The translations under genes and the position numbers were made by a program. From NCBI GenBank assembly GCA_002699585.1, contig PABP01000014.1, positions 744,001 through 808,000 on the forward strand: DNA of 64,000 nucleotides. The letters run 5' to 3'. This document shows positions 53,064 through 61,630 of the stretch, piece by piece. The stretch is from Anaerolineaceae bacterium (lineage in GTDB: Bacteria > Chloroflexota > Anaerolineae > Aggregatilineales > Phototrophicaceae). Position 1 is the first letter of the stretch. Each line of letters opens with the position of its first letter. The notes under the pieces were generated by a model. The model made no database searches, had not been told where the DNA came from, and worked only from the letters and a program-made list of their open reading frames with translations.

Positions 53064-54500
53064 TTAGGTGCTGGCGCAGACGTCTTCCCCCACTTTGGAC
53101 TCGCGCCAGATGCCGCCCTGCGCCGTCTCGCAGAAGGTCCATTTGAGGTGCTCCGGTGGCTCGCAGGAGTCATCAATCACCACCTGGTCGGACTCCGCGA
53201 AGACGTAGTTGAAGTCAATCGACTGGTTGGTGATGGTGTAGGTGAGGTCACGCAAAATGTCATTGAGGGCCAGCTCGGCCTGATACTCTGCATCTTCGAT
53301 GTAGCCGTCATCGACCGCTTTACGCACCAATTCGCGCATGGCGGTGATGTAAGCCGCATCTTCGGCAGCATCCCAATCTGCGGAAATACTGGTCGAGCGG
53401 TCCCACTCGATGAGGGGTGTCAGGCTGCAACTGGTGATGTACGGCTGCGGCAGCGTGATCTGATAGGTGCTGGCGTCAATCGGCGTGACTTCTACATCTT
53501 GCTGTAGATTCACGCCAATCTGAACCTCGCCAAAGGCCGCGTATGATGCCCCAAAGCCGGATGCATTCAACAGGCCGCCGGCATAATTCACGCGCAAATT
53601 GGGAATGTTGATTTTGACTTCAGCTACGTTGAGCGTGCTGCGCGTCCTGAACTGGCTGACGATCACATCCTGCACCTGGACGCTGGCCGCACCCGGTAGG
53701 TTTACACCCGCTGCCAAGTTGGTGATGGCTGCGCTGATTTGATTGGGCACGCCCAGGAACGTAATCAGGATGAGCAGCAAAATGCCGACGAAGCCAGCCG
53801 CCAATATCTGGCAAGTGAGGCCACGCCGCGGCGGTTGACCTCCGCTTGTACCGCCAGATGATCCTGAGGGCTGCGATTGAACAGGCTGTGGCCTATTTGC
53901 TTGTGGCGCGTTGGCTGGCTCCTGAACTGGGGCAGCAGCCATCGGCGGGTTGCTGGGTGGTGGTGGCGGCGCATCACTGGCGCGCACACTTGCCGCTTTA
54001 ATCCGCGCTGGAATAGAAGCCGGGGGTGTCGGATTAGTGGCATCGTGATCGACATCATTATCTGATGCAGGAATCGGGTTTTGGGGCATTGCTTGCATAC
54101 TCTCAGAATTTAGTGCAGGTAAGGCTGCAGACGATGTCTTCCCAGAAGAAAACACCAATTTATCGATTCGGTTGCCCGCCGCGAACATGAACAGCGAAGC
54201 CAGCATTTCGTCCAGATTGCCGACGAAGGGCAGCGCATCCGGCACGAACTCGACCACGCCCAAGGTCGGGAAGATGAGATAAATCAAACCCGCTGCACCC
54301 AGCGCGACGATAATCACCGTCCTGAGCGCGGATTTGTTTTCCGGGTCGTTGGTCAGGCCCATAAAGCGGGCGATGGTATACGACGCCAGCATCTCATCCA
54401 GATGGCCCGCAAACGGAATATAGTCTGGTAAAAATTCTACCAGCCCACCCGTCGGGAAAATCAGATAGAGCGCGCCAATCGCCGCCAGAATGATATTCAT
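53064..54500 (-). CDS. Membrane protein with two DUF1232-like segments and C-terminal DUF4230-like domain
   Basis: A 478-aa protein. Residues 1-110 contain two similar units, each hydrophobic with the core FLPDYIPFAGHLDEMLAS and FVPDALPFVGNLDEMLAS; this is the DxIPVxGxLDD motif of DUF1232. A Pro/Ala-rich linker (about 130-230) leads to a single transmembrane helix (CQILAAGFVGILLLILITFLG) and then to a DUF4230-like domain (VIVSQFRTRSTLNVAEV ... YITSCSLTPLIEWDRS). The fusion of a DUF1232-like pair to DUF4230 is unusual. No functional assignment. Confidence 0.75.
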   Translation of the reverse strand: MNIILAAIGALYLIFPTGGLVEFLPDYIPFAGHLDEMLASYTIARFMGLTNDPENKSALRTVIIVALGAAGLIYLIFPTLGVVEFVPDALPFVGNLDEMLASLFMFAAGNRIDKLVFSSGKTSSAALPALNSESMQAMPQNPIPASDNDVDHDATNPTPPASIPARIKAASVRASDAPPPPPSNPPMAAAPVQEPANAPQANRPQPVQSQPSGSSGGTSGGQPPRRGLTCQILAAGFVGILLLILITFLGVPNQISAAITNLAAGVNLPGAASVQVQDVIVSQFRTRSTLNVAEVKINIPNLRVNYAGGLLNASGFGASYAAFGEVQIGVNLQQDVEVTPIDASTYQITLPQPYITSCSLTPLIEWDRSTSISADWDAAEDAAYITAMRELVRKAVDDGYIEDAEYQAELALNDILRDLTYTITNQSIDFNYVFAESDQVVIDDSCEPPEHLKWTFCETAQGGIWRESKVGEDVCAST

Positions 54501-54765
54501 AGACTCTCAGTACCACTTTTTGGACATTATAGGGCATACCCAGGCCTAGTGTAGGCGAAGTTCCATAAGAGAAACGTATCTATCCCCGTTATGTATACGC
54601 CGCCAGCCGTGTACAGGTTGTCATGGGTTGGGTAATCGTAGGGTTGGTGTGCATCCCAGGGCGGTTCGATGGTATACAACTTCCCCAATTGTAATTAATG
54701 GAATCCTATAGGATGTAGTACAGTTGGTAGCGGATTAACAATCTACTTTTTTGAAAGAAATTAAC

Positions 54766-57363
54766 ATGACAGATTACTTTAATACATCCATTTCTAAAGG
54801 TGAACTGATCAAACCCTGGCTGATGCTGGGACCGTTTTATGAGGATGTTTCCGCGCAGGTGGAAGGCCTCTCTCTTTTTGAGAACGTGAGTGGGGCTGTG
54901 GGGCGCCCGGTCATGGCAGAAGTCGCTGAGGAAGCGGCTGAGTTGCTGGCTATCTCCCCTAAAGAAGGCGATCCGGCCACTTTCCGGGGCAAATCCGGCT
55001 ATTGGAATTTTGTGCGGCGGCCTGATGAATACCTGGCATGGGGCACGTATAACATTTCCAATCACCTGGGATCGGTTTTTCTTTCGACGATCATCACGCC
55101 GGAAGAAGCCGGGACACGTCGCTGGTCCCTGGCCCATATGATGGCCGAGCATGTCTTCGTCGCCATCAATGGCAAAATCGTATGGGATAATCGCAAAATC
55201 CCCTTTGAAAAGCCCTCTGGTTTGAAGGAATATAGCTTTGAAGCCGACCTGCAACCGGGTGAAAATGTGCTCTCGGTGGGCTTGTTCCGGTTGGCGAGGA
55301 TGGCCCAGGTAGGTTGCCGCCTGCAAGTCGATACCGACATGGAAGCGCGTGTTGACCTCAATATGCCCATTGAAAACCGCATCGCCATTGAAGAATCGGT
55401 ACGTAGCATCCGCCTGGAACGGGATATTTTTTACCCTGAACACCCCATTGGCTTCTCTGTTGGGCAAAACGCCGATGGCGGCATCATCAAAGCGGAATTG
55501 ACCGAACCGGGTGGCGAAACCCTCACCGAAATTTCCGATGTCAAAATTGGCGATGTGATTTTACGCAAAGCCACGACCAATGGGACGGGCGCGGTTTCTT
55601 TCGCCAATGGGACCGATATACCCGATGGCGCGTATCAAATTCATTGCACATGGCTGGACGCGAACAAGCAGTTCATTACATCAACAACCTATGATATTCG
55701 TGTTGTAACTCCTGTCGCGCCCTTGCCCGGTTATGACCATATGGCCGAACGCAAACAGAAAGCCCTGGCGCACTATACAAACGACACAGGCGGAGATCGG
55801 ACTATCTGGGGGCCGGTGGCCAGCTATGCGCTCGGTCGTTATGATGAGGTGGATGAGGAATTGATTGCCAAAACCTGCCGATTCATTGCAGATCGCAAAG
55901 ACTGTGCCGATTTTGCCATTCAGGGCCTTTTGCGGCTGATGTACTGGGAAAATGAGGAGCAGCACCTCAGCCCTCAGATCAACGCCATGATGAAAGATAC
56001 GGTGCTGGGCTTCAAATATTGGATTGATGAACCGGGCGATACCGTCATGTACATGGGATCTGAAAATCACCGTCTGCTCTTCCATGTCGCGGAGTGGATG
56101 GCGGGGCAGCTTTTCCCGAATGACATCTTCACCAACACCGGCCAAACCGGGCTTTTCCATGCCCTTAAGGGCCAATACTATATCTCGGAGTGGTTACGTC
56201 AACGCGGGCGTTTTGGCTTCAATGAATGGCACTCCAATTCCTATTATCCGATCTGCTTTGCGCCCTTAATCAACGTGTATGATTTTTCCCAATACGAGAA
56301 CGATAAAATCCTCACCATCGGCTCGCTGGCAAAAGATGTGCTGGATATGATGTTTTTCAATCTGGCCGCTGATAGCTATCAAGGCATATTCGGCACAACA
56401 CATGGGCGCAGTTATGGCGTCAATCTAAAGTACCCGGACTTTGAAGGCACGACCGCGACCTGTTGGTTGTTGTTCGGCGTGGGTTCCATGGTAGCCGGGA
56501 CCAGCGGCATGGCCCCGGTTTCGATTGCCAGCAGTAGCTATGAACTGCCGCCGATCCTGGCCAAGATGGCGACGGACGATCAGGCTGTCATTCACTCGAA
56601 AATCCGGCAGGGGCTGATGAAAGCGCAAGATCAACACGCCTTTTTCACCGTCTACCGCACCCCGGATTACATGCTATGCGGCTTGCAGGATCATAAGAAG
56701 GGCCAGAACAGCGATGCCATCATGCCAGGACAGGTGACGTTGGGCAATAAAGCGGTTATTTTCTGGTCAGCACCGCGCACCAGCAGCGAAGGCTCTGGGT
56801 TGCGCCCGGATTACTGGTCAGGCAGTACCAGCCTGCCGCGTGTCATCCAGCATAAAAACGTCCTGTCCCTGTCCTATCAATTGCAGAATTTTGCCTGGAT
56901 GTCGCACTGCTTCTTCGAGCAATCGCGTTTTGATGAAGTCCGAGTGCAAGATAATTGGGCCTTTGCTCGCGTGGGTGCCGGATATGTCGGCATCTACTCT
57001 CAGAATGGCCTGAAGCTGGGCGAAGATGGCCAATATGCCGGACGTGAATTGCAATGCCCTGCATCTGAAAATACATGGATTGTGGAATGCGGGCGTCAGG
57101 CGGATTGGGGCGATTTTGATGCTTTCGTAGCGGCCTTATCTGCTGCAAAAGTCACCACAAACGCGGGCGCAGTCAGCTATGAATCGCCGTCGGTAGGGAC
57201 GTTCGTCACCGGGTGGGCTGCCAAGCCCACGATTGATGGCGAAGCCGTGCAGCTCCGGGATTATCAACTTGTAGAAAGCGATTGGGCTTACAGTCGCTTC
57301 GGCTCCGGGGAAATGACGCTGCGTTATGGTGATGACGCCTACCATCTCTGGTTTAATCAATAA
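54766..57363 (+). CDS. 865-aa protein, possible carbohydrate-active enzyme, unclassified
   Basis: The start at 54766 (MTDYFNTSISKGEL) was preferred over the ATG at 54751; a ribosome-binding site is not clear for either. Residues 1-220 appear to be a beta-sandwich sugar-binding-like domain (WNFVRRPDEYLAWGTYNISN; AEHVFVAINGKIVWDN). About 220-340 is a further beta domain (HPIGFSVGQNADGG). About 345-680 is alpha-helical with many aromatic and polar motifs (MYMGSENHRLLFHVAEWMAG; GRFGFNEWHSNSYYP), consistent with an (alpha/alpha) toroid as in polysaccharide lyases and glycosidases. No signal peptide. A Gfo/Idh oxidoreductase follows. Confidence 0.7.
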   Translation: MTDYFNTSISKGELIKPWLMLGPFYEDVSAQVEGLSLFENVSGAVGRPVMAEVAEEAAELLAISPKEGDPATFRGKSGYWNFVRRPDEYLAWGTYNISNHLGSVFLSTIITPEEAGTRRWSLAHMMAEHVFVAINGKIVWDNRKIPFEKPSGLKEYSFEADLQPGENVLSVGLFRLARMAQVGCRLQVDTDMEARVDLNMPIENRIAIEESVRSIRLERDIFYPEHPIGFSVGQNADGGIIKAELTEPGGETLTEISDVKIGDVILRKATTNGTGAVSFANGTDIPDGAYQIHCTWLDANKQFITSTTYDIRVVTPVAPLPGYDHMAERKQKALAHYTNDTGGDRTIWGPVASYALGRYDEVDEELIAKTCRFIADRKDCADFAIQGLLRLMYWENEEQHLSPQINAMMKDTVLGFKYWIDEPGDTVMYMGSENHRLLFHVAEWMAGQLFPNDIFTNTGQTGLFHALKGQYYISEWLRQRGRFGFNEWHSNSYYPICFAPLINVYDFSQYENDKILTIGSLAKDVLDMMFFNLAADSYQGIFGTTHGRSYGVNLKYPDFEGTTATCWLLFGVGSMVAGTSGMAPVSIASSSYELPPILAKMATDDQAVIHSKIRQGLMKAQDQHAFFTVYRTPDYMLCGLQDHKKGQNSDAIMPGQVTLGNKAVIFWSAPRTSSEGSGLRPDYWSGSTSLPRVIQHKNVLSLSYQLQNFAWMSHCFFEQSRFDEVRVQDNWAFARVGAGYVGIYSQNGLKLGEDGQYAGRELQCPASENTWIVECGRQADWGDFDAFVAALSAAKVTTNAGAVSYESPSVGTFVTGWAAKPTIDGEAVQLRDYQLVESDWAYSRFGSGEMTLRYGDDAYHLWFNQ

Positions 57364-57527
57364 GGTGATGTCATCAAAGTGATGTCGTAGGGCCTCGTGG
57401 GCAAGAATCCGGTTTTCAGATCAAGGACTTCCATACACACGTCTTGCCCATGAGCCTTTGCCTTTGTCTGTACTTGAAGGCACAATAGCTCTTGAAACAA
57501 CAACACACATTACGGAGAGATCACTTT

Positions 57528-58517
57528 ATGGACCCGATACGCTGGGGTATATTGTCGACAGGGAATATTGCCAACCAATTTGCCAAGGGCTTACAGGTAC
57601 TAGACGACGCCGAACTGGTCGCAGTCGGCTCCCGCTCGCAATCGAGCGCCGATGAATTCGCTAAAAAATATGACATTCCGCACAGCCACGGCAGCTACGA
57701 AGCGCTGGCCAACGATCCCGATGTGGATGTGATTTACATAGGTAGCCCGCACAGCCATCACCACGAGCACATGATGCTGTGCTTGAACGGTGGCAAGCAT
57801 ATTCTGTGCGAGAAGGCTTTTACCCTGACTGCCGCCGAAGCCGAGGAATGCATCAATCTGGCCCAGGAAAAGGGCCTTTTCCTGATGGAAGCTATGTGGA
57901 CGCGCTTCTTGCCCGGTATCGTCAAACTGCGCGAATGGCTGGCCGATGGCAAGCTGGGCAAGGTCGAGTACTTCCGTAGCGAGTTCAGCTTTCATGGGAC
58001 GTTCAACCCGGAGCATCGCCTGTGGAACCCAGAATTGGGCGGCGGTGCGCTGCTCGACCTGGGTGTTTACAATGTGGCGATGGCGTCAATGGTCCTCGGC
58101 GTGCCGGATAGTGTCGATAGCCATATTTTGAAAGCCCCCACCGGGGTGGATCGTCAGACGACGATGTTCTTTAAGTACGACGATGGAGCTGCGGCCACCC
58201 TCATGTGCAGCTTTACGGCCAATACGCCCATGCAGGCGCTCATCATCGGCGATAAGGGCTGGGCACGTATCGAACACCGTTTTTATGAAGGCAAACAGAT
58301 CACGCGTCAGATTCATGGCCAGGATGCGGAAGTCTTTGAAGTGCCGTATGAATCGACGGGCTATCAGCACGAAGCGGCAGAAGTCATGGCCTGTATCCGC
58401 GCGGGCAAGCTGGAAAGTGACATCATGCCGCTGGACGAAACATTAGCTCTGATGAAGCTCATGGATGGCGTGCGCCACCAGTGGGGCATTAGCTATCCAG
58501 TGGAGCAACAGGGCTAG
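57528..58517 (+). CDS. Gfo/Idh/MocA-family oxidoreductase
   Basis: A 329-aa NAD(P)-dependent dehydrogenase. The start MDPIRWGILSTGNIAN follows ACGGAGAGA; an upstream in-frame ATG was rejected. The Rossmann motif is GILSTGNIAN (about 7-16), IGSPHSHHHEHM is the conserved middle block and the catalytic lysine lies in CEKAFTL (usual form EKPxxx), with the C-terminal GGGALLDLGVYNV. The family oxidises or reduces sugar derivatives. It follows the 865-aa protein gene by 164 bases and may act in the same pathway. Confidence 0.93.
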   Translation: MDPIRWGILSTGNIANQFAKGLQVLDDAELVAVGSRSQSSADEFAKKYDIPHSHGSYEALANDPDVDVIYIGSPHSHHHEHMMLCLNGGKHILCEKAFTLTAAEAEECINLAQEKGLFLMEAMWTRFLPGIVKLREWLADGKLGKVEYFRSEFSFHGTFNPEHRLWNPELGGGALLDLGVYNVAMASMVLGVPDSVDSHILKAPTGVDRQTTMFFKYDDGAAATLMCSFTANTPMQALIIGDKGWARIEHRFYEGKQITRQIHGQDAEVFEVPYESTGYQHEAAEVMACIRAGKLESDIMPLDETLALMKLMDGVRHQWGISYPVEQQG

Positions 58518-58531
58518 GCTGTCATGCCAAA

Positions 58532-58640
58532 TTCCCATCCTCGGTCCTTCCCCCGAAGGAGGAAGGATGCCCTTCTAATGACTTTGTATGTTTGCAGACG
58601 TCCCCTCTCCTTCGGGGAGGGGACTACAGGGGTGGGGTCG
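58532..58640 (+). repeat. Fold-back repeat, copy 5 of 5
   Basis: Best-preserved copy. Both hairpins are intact: CCTTCCCCCGAAGGAGGAAGG and CCCCTCTCCTTCGGGGAGGGG, ending in AGGGGTGGGGTCG. Begins about 14 bases after the oxidoreductase stop codon. Confidence 0.85.
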
Positions 58641-58662
58641 TCTTAGGCAAAAATGCAACAAA

Positions 58663-58686
58663 AAAAGCACGCTCAGGCGTGCTTTT
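58663..58686 (-). terminator. Terminator of the Nudix gene
   Basis: AAAAGCACGC-TCAG-GCGTGCTTTT with T-run on the minus strand, about 27 bases after the stop at 58713. Confidence 0.9.
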
Positions 58687-58712
58687 CCATTTTCGGTAAA
58701 AGATGGCTGTAG

Positions 58713-59186
58713 CTAGCGCATCTGTTGCAGCATACGCAGCATATGCAAATTGGCGATCAACCAATCGCGCAATTCTTCCGTCTTGATGTTGATGCTCTCG
58801 ATGGCATCTTCAGTCAAGTCAACAGCATCCGGTACGAACTCGCCGCGTGACGGATCGTCGAATTCGGGGCCAGTCCGCAGGCTGATGTCATAATCGTGCA
58901 AGCGGCAGACGAAGAAGTGTTCAATCAGGTCTTTGCCGCCTTTATGATGTTCCAACGTGAAGGCATCAAACAGGATTTCGTACTCGGCACCCAGTTCTTC
59001 CGCCAGTTCACGGGCCAGGGCATCATGCAGCGACTTGTCATAATCTTCGACGCCGCCGCCCGGGGCGACCCAATAGGGATCTTGTTTATGCGGTTTTACG
59101 CGCTTGATGAACAGCACTTTGCCCTCATCCGTCAGCAAAATGGCGCGGACGCGGTGGATGGGCATTGTTTCTTCTACGGCTTGCAT
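58713..59186 (-). CDS. Nudix hydrolase
   Basis: A 157-aa Nudix protein. Start at ATG 59186 (MQAVEETMPIHRVRAILL) or at 59198. The Nudix box is GGGVEDYDKSLHDALARELAEEL (split here: GGGVEDYDKSLHDAL then ARELAEEL), with RExxEE intact and the preceding glutamate position unusual. Length fits a single-domain hydrolase of nucleotide-sugar or modified nucleotide type. It has no clear operon partner; a terminator follows. Confidence 0.85.
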   Translation of the reverse strand: MQAVEETMPIHRVRAILLTDEGKVLFIKRVKPHKQDPYWVAPGGGVEDYDKSLHDALARELAEELGAEYEILFDAFTLEHHKGGKDLIEHFFVCRLHDYDISLRTGPEFDDPSRGEFVPDAVDLTEDAIESINIKTEELRDWLIANLHMLRMLQQMR

Positions 59187-59405
59187 TACAAAACTCACTA
59201 CAAACTTGACCTACATTTTTCAAAAACCTTGATCAGCATATCACACATAAAATGAAATTCATCGTAAATAATGTGTAGAAGTCTTTAAGGTTTCTTTATT
59301 ACTTTATGACTATTTTAGCACTTATTTCTTACGGATTGATGAGGCGGACCTCTTTTTGCTGCTAAACAGATTGGTAGATTCATACAAATCTGACTCGGAG
59401 CAGGG

Positions 59406-59435
59406 ATAAAAAACGGGCACTCGTGGAGCGCCCGT
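59406..59435 (-). terminator. Terminator of the aldo/keto reductase gene
   Basis: Read on the minus strand, ACGGGCGCTC-CAC-GAGTGCCCGT is followed by a T-run; 27 bases after the stop at 59462. Confidence 0.88.
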
Positions 59436-59461
59436 CTGTAAAACTTGACCTGTACGTGTCT

Positions 59462-60433
59462 TTACCAGGCGTAAGCTTCTGGGGCAGCGCCACCAGGGCC
59501 AGGGAAAATTTCGTCCAGCTTGGCCAGGGCATCGGCGTCCAGTTTGATTTCCAGGGCGCGTAAGCTGCCATCGAGCTGTTCCAGCGTACGCGGGCCGATG
59601 ATCGGCGCGGTGACGACCGGGTTGCTCAGCAGCCATGCCAGGGCCACATCCGCCGGATTCTCGCCCAATTCCTTGCAGAATGCTTCATAAGCTTCGATCT
59701 TGGGGCGGTGCTTGTCGAGGGCTTTTTGCACGCCTTCAGACGCACGACGACCGCTTTCGATCTTCTGCAAGATGCCACCCAGCAAACCACCCGCCAGTGG
59801 CGACCAGGGGATCAGGCCGAGGCCGTAGTCTTCGGCAGCCGGGATGACTTCCAGCTCGACCATACGCGCGTTCAGGTTGTAGAGGCTCTGCTCGCTGACC
59901 AGGCCCAGGAAGTTGCGGTCCTTAGCGGCTTCGTTGGCTTTAGCGATGTGCCATCCGGCGAAGTTGCTGCTGCCGACATAGAGCACTTTGCCTTCGTTCA
60001 CCAGTTGTTCCATCGCTTGCCAGACTTCTTCCCAGGGTGCCTGACGATAGATGTGGTGCATCTGGTAAATATCGATGTAGTCGGTCTGCAAACGGCGCAG
60101 GCTGGCTTCTGCCGCTCTCTTGATATTCAGCGCCGACAGGCGGCTTTCGTTGGGCCAATCGCCCATATCTCCGTAGACCTTGGTGGCGATGACCGTCTTC
60201 TCACGACGTCCGCCACCCTTGGCGAACCAGCGACCGATGATCTGCTCCGTGACGCCCTCGCCCTTCTTCCCGCCGTAGACATTGGCCGTATCGAAGAAGT
60301 TGATGTCCAGGTCGTGGGCGCGGTCCATGATTGCATAGCTGTCTTCTTCCGTCGTATGCGGGCCGAAGTTCATCGTGCCCAGGCACAGACGAGACACTTT
60401 AAGTGCGGTTCTGCCCAAATAAGTGAATTCCAT
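59462..60433 (-). CDS. Aldo/keto reductase
   Basis: A 323-aa NADPH-dependent oxidoreductase with TIM-barrel pattern. Start MEFTYLGRTALKVSRL at 60433 follows GGAGG at normal spacing. Catalytic residues are visible: Asp in FFDTANVYGG (D and Y of the tetrad), Lys in VIATKVYG and His in YQMHHIYRQ. The C-terminal VTAPIIGPRTLEQLDGSL is the usual cofactor-binding block. Reduces carbonyls of unknown identity. No operon partner is seen. Confidence 0.95.
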   Translation of the reverse strand: MEFTYLGRTALKVSRLCLGTMNFGPHTTEEDSYAIMDRAHDLDINFFDTANVYGGKKGEGVTEQIIGRWFAKGGGRREKTVIATKVYGDMGDWPNESRLSALNIKRAAEASLRRLQTDYIDIYQMHHIYRQAPWEEVWQAMEQLVNEGKVLYVGSSNFAGWHIAKANEAAKDRNFLGLVSEQSLYNLNARMVELEVIPAAEDYGLGLIPWSPLAGGLLGGILQKIESGRRASEGVQKALDKHRPKIEAYEAFCKELGENPADVALAWLLSNPVVTAPIIGPRTLEQLDGSLRALEIKLDADALAKLDEIFPGPGGAAPEAYAW

Positions 60434-60585
60434 TGATGCAGCCTCCAATATGTTTTTGTATGACGGATTGCGGCATGCAATCCTAAGTGTGAGACGCTGT
60501 AGGAGTGTTACATATAAGATACACTGTAATTTTTACAGGTGGATAAGAGGATATATCCATTAGGTCCATCTTATATCATGTGGGG

Positions 60586-61494
60586 TTACTCGACGACTTC
60601 CACCAGGATCAGGTCGGCAACATGATAGCCCAGCACCGTTTCCTGATCGCTGTCGCCGACGGTAATCGTTAGTGGGCCGTTGAATGGATCGCGGGAGCGT
60701 ACCGCAACGGGTGTATTGAGCTGAAAGCCGCGTTCGAGGATGTGTTGCAGCATATCGGATTCTTCCGCTAGATAGCGTGAAACACGCGCGGTCGTATCCA
60801 GTTCGAGTTCGCTCAGGGGGCGTAAGTCGCGCTGCTTGATGGTGCCGTCAGCCGCCGGGATGGGGTCGCCATGTGGGTCAAAATGGGGATGGTCCAGCCG
60901 CGTGTCGATGGCTTCTACAAAGCGGTCGGATACAGCGTGCTCCAGCGCTTCGGCCTCAATGTGGACTTCGTGCAGCGCATAGCCCAATTCTTGCACCAAA
61001 AACAGCTCAATCAGGCGGTGGCGGCGGATCGTACGCAGGGCGACACGCTCACCCAATGGGGTCAGACGCACACCATAATACTTGCGGTGGTCGATGAGGC
61101 CCGCTTCTTGCAGGCGCTTGGCCATGTCGGTCACGCTGGGGGCGGTGATGTTGAGCACATCGCGCAGGGCATTGGTGCTGACGCGCTCGCTGTGCTGTTG
61201 TAAAGCGTAAACGGCCTTGACGAAATTTTCTACCGATTCCGATTGCGGCAATAGCAAGCCCAGCGCCGTTTGTTGGCCCAATTCCGTCAGCCTGATGCTG
61301 TCGGCCTTCGCCCGGATGAGTTTACTGGTCGTGGCTTCGTGCAAGACGGCATCGAGCGCATCCATATCTGGCAGTGCTTCTACTAGATGATCGTGCGTAA
61401 GTGGCTCGTTTGTTTGCGTCTGGATATAGATCGTCTTGAGTAAGTCACTGATTTCGGCAGTGAAGGCGGATTTGGCCTTTGTGTGTGGATGCAT
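60586..61494 (-). CDS. MntR/DtxR-family metalloregulator with duplicated wHTH
   Basis: A 302-aa regulator. The canonical DtxR/MntR module starts at about residue 85 (SVENFVKAVYALQQHSERV, TAPSVTDMAKRLQEAGLID, YYGVRLTPLGERVA), then the dimerisation/metal domain (HRLIELFLVQELGYALHEVHIEA) and a C-terminal SH3-like domain. Residues about 13-80 are a second, degenerate wHTH of the same layout (AEISDLLKTIYIQTQTNEPL; IRLTELGQQTA), which the family normally lacks. Ligands E-x2-EH (EALEH) match MntR more than DtxR, suggesting Mn(II). Confidence 0.85.
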   Translation of the reverse strand: MHPHTKAKSAFTAEISDLLKTIYIQTQTNEPLTHDHLVEALPDMDALDAVLHEATTSKLIRAKADSIRLTELGQQTALGLLLPQSESVENFVKAVYALQQHSERVSTNALRDVLNITAPSVTDMAKRLQEAGLIDHRKYYGVRLTPLGERVALRTIRRHRLIELFLVQELGYALHEVHIEAEALEHAVSDRFVEAIDTRLDHPHFDPHGDPIPAADGTIKQRDLRPLSELELDTTARVSRYLAEESDMLQHILERGFQLNTPVAVRSRDPFNGPLTITVGDSDQETVLGYHVADLILVEVVE

Positions 61495-61630
61495 ACAGCG
61501 AGCTTTTCGTCTGCAAACGGTTGGTCAAATTCGGTGTCTAAATTCGATGGTCAAATGCGCGGTAGACATCGCGTCTATTCGTCTATTGATCATATCACAG
61601 AACCGACCAATAAACCTCGGTTACGCAGGT

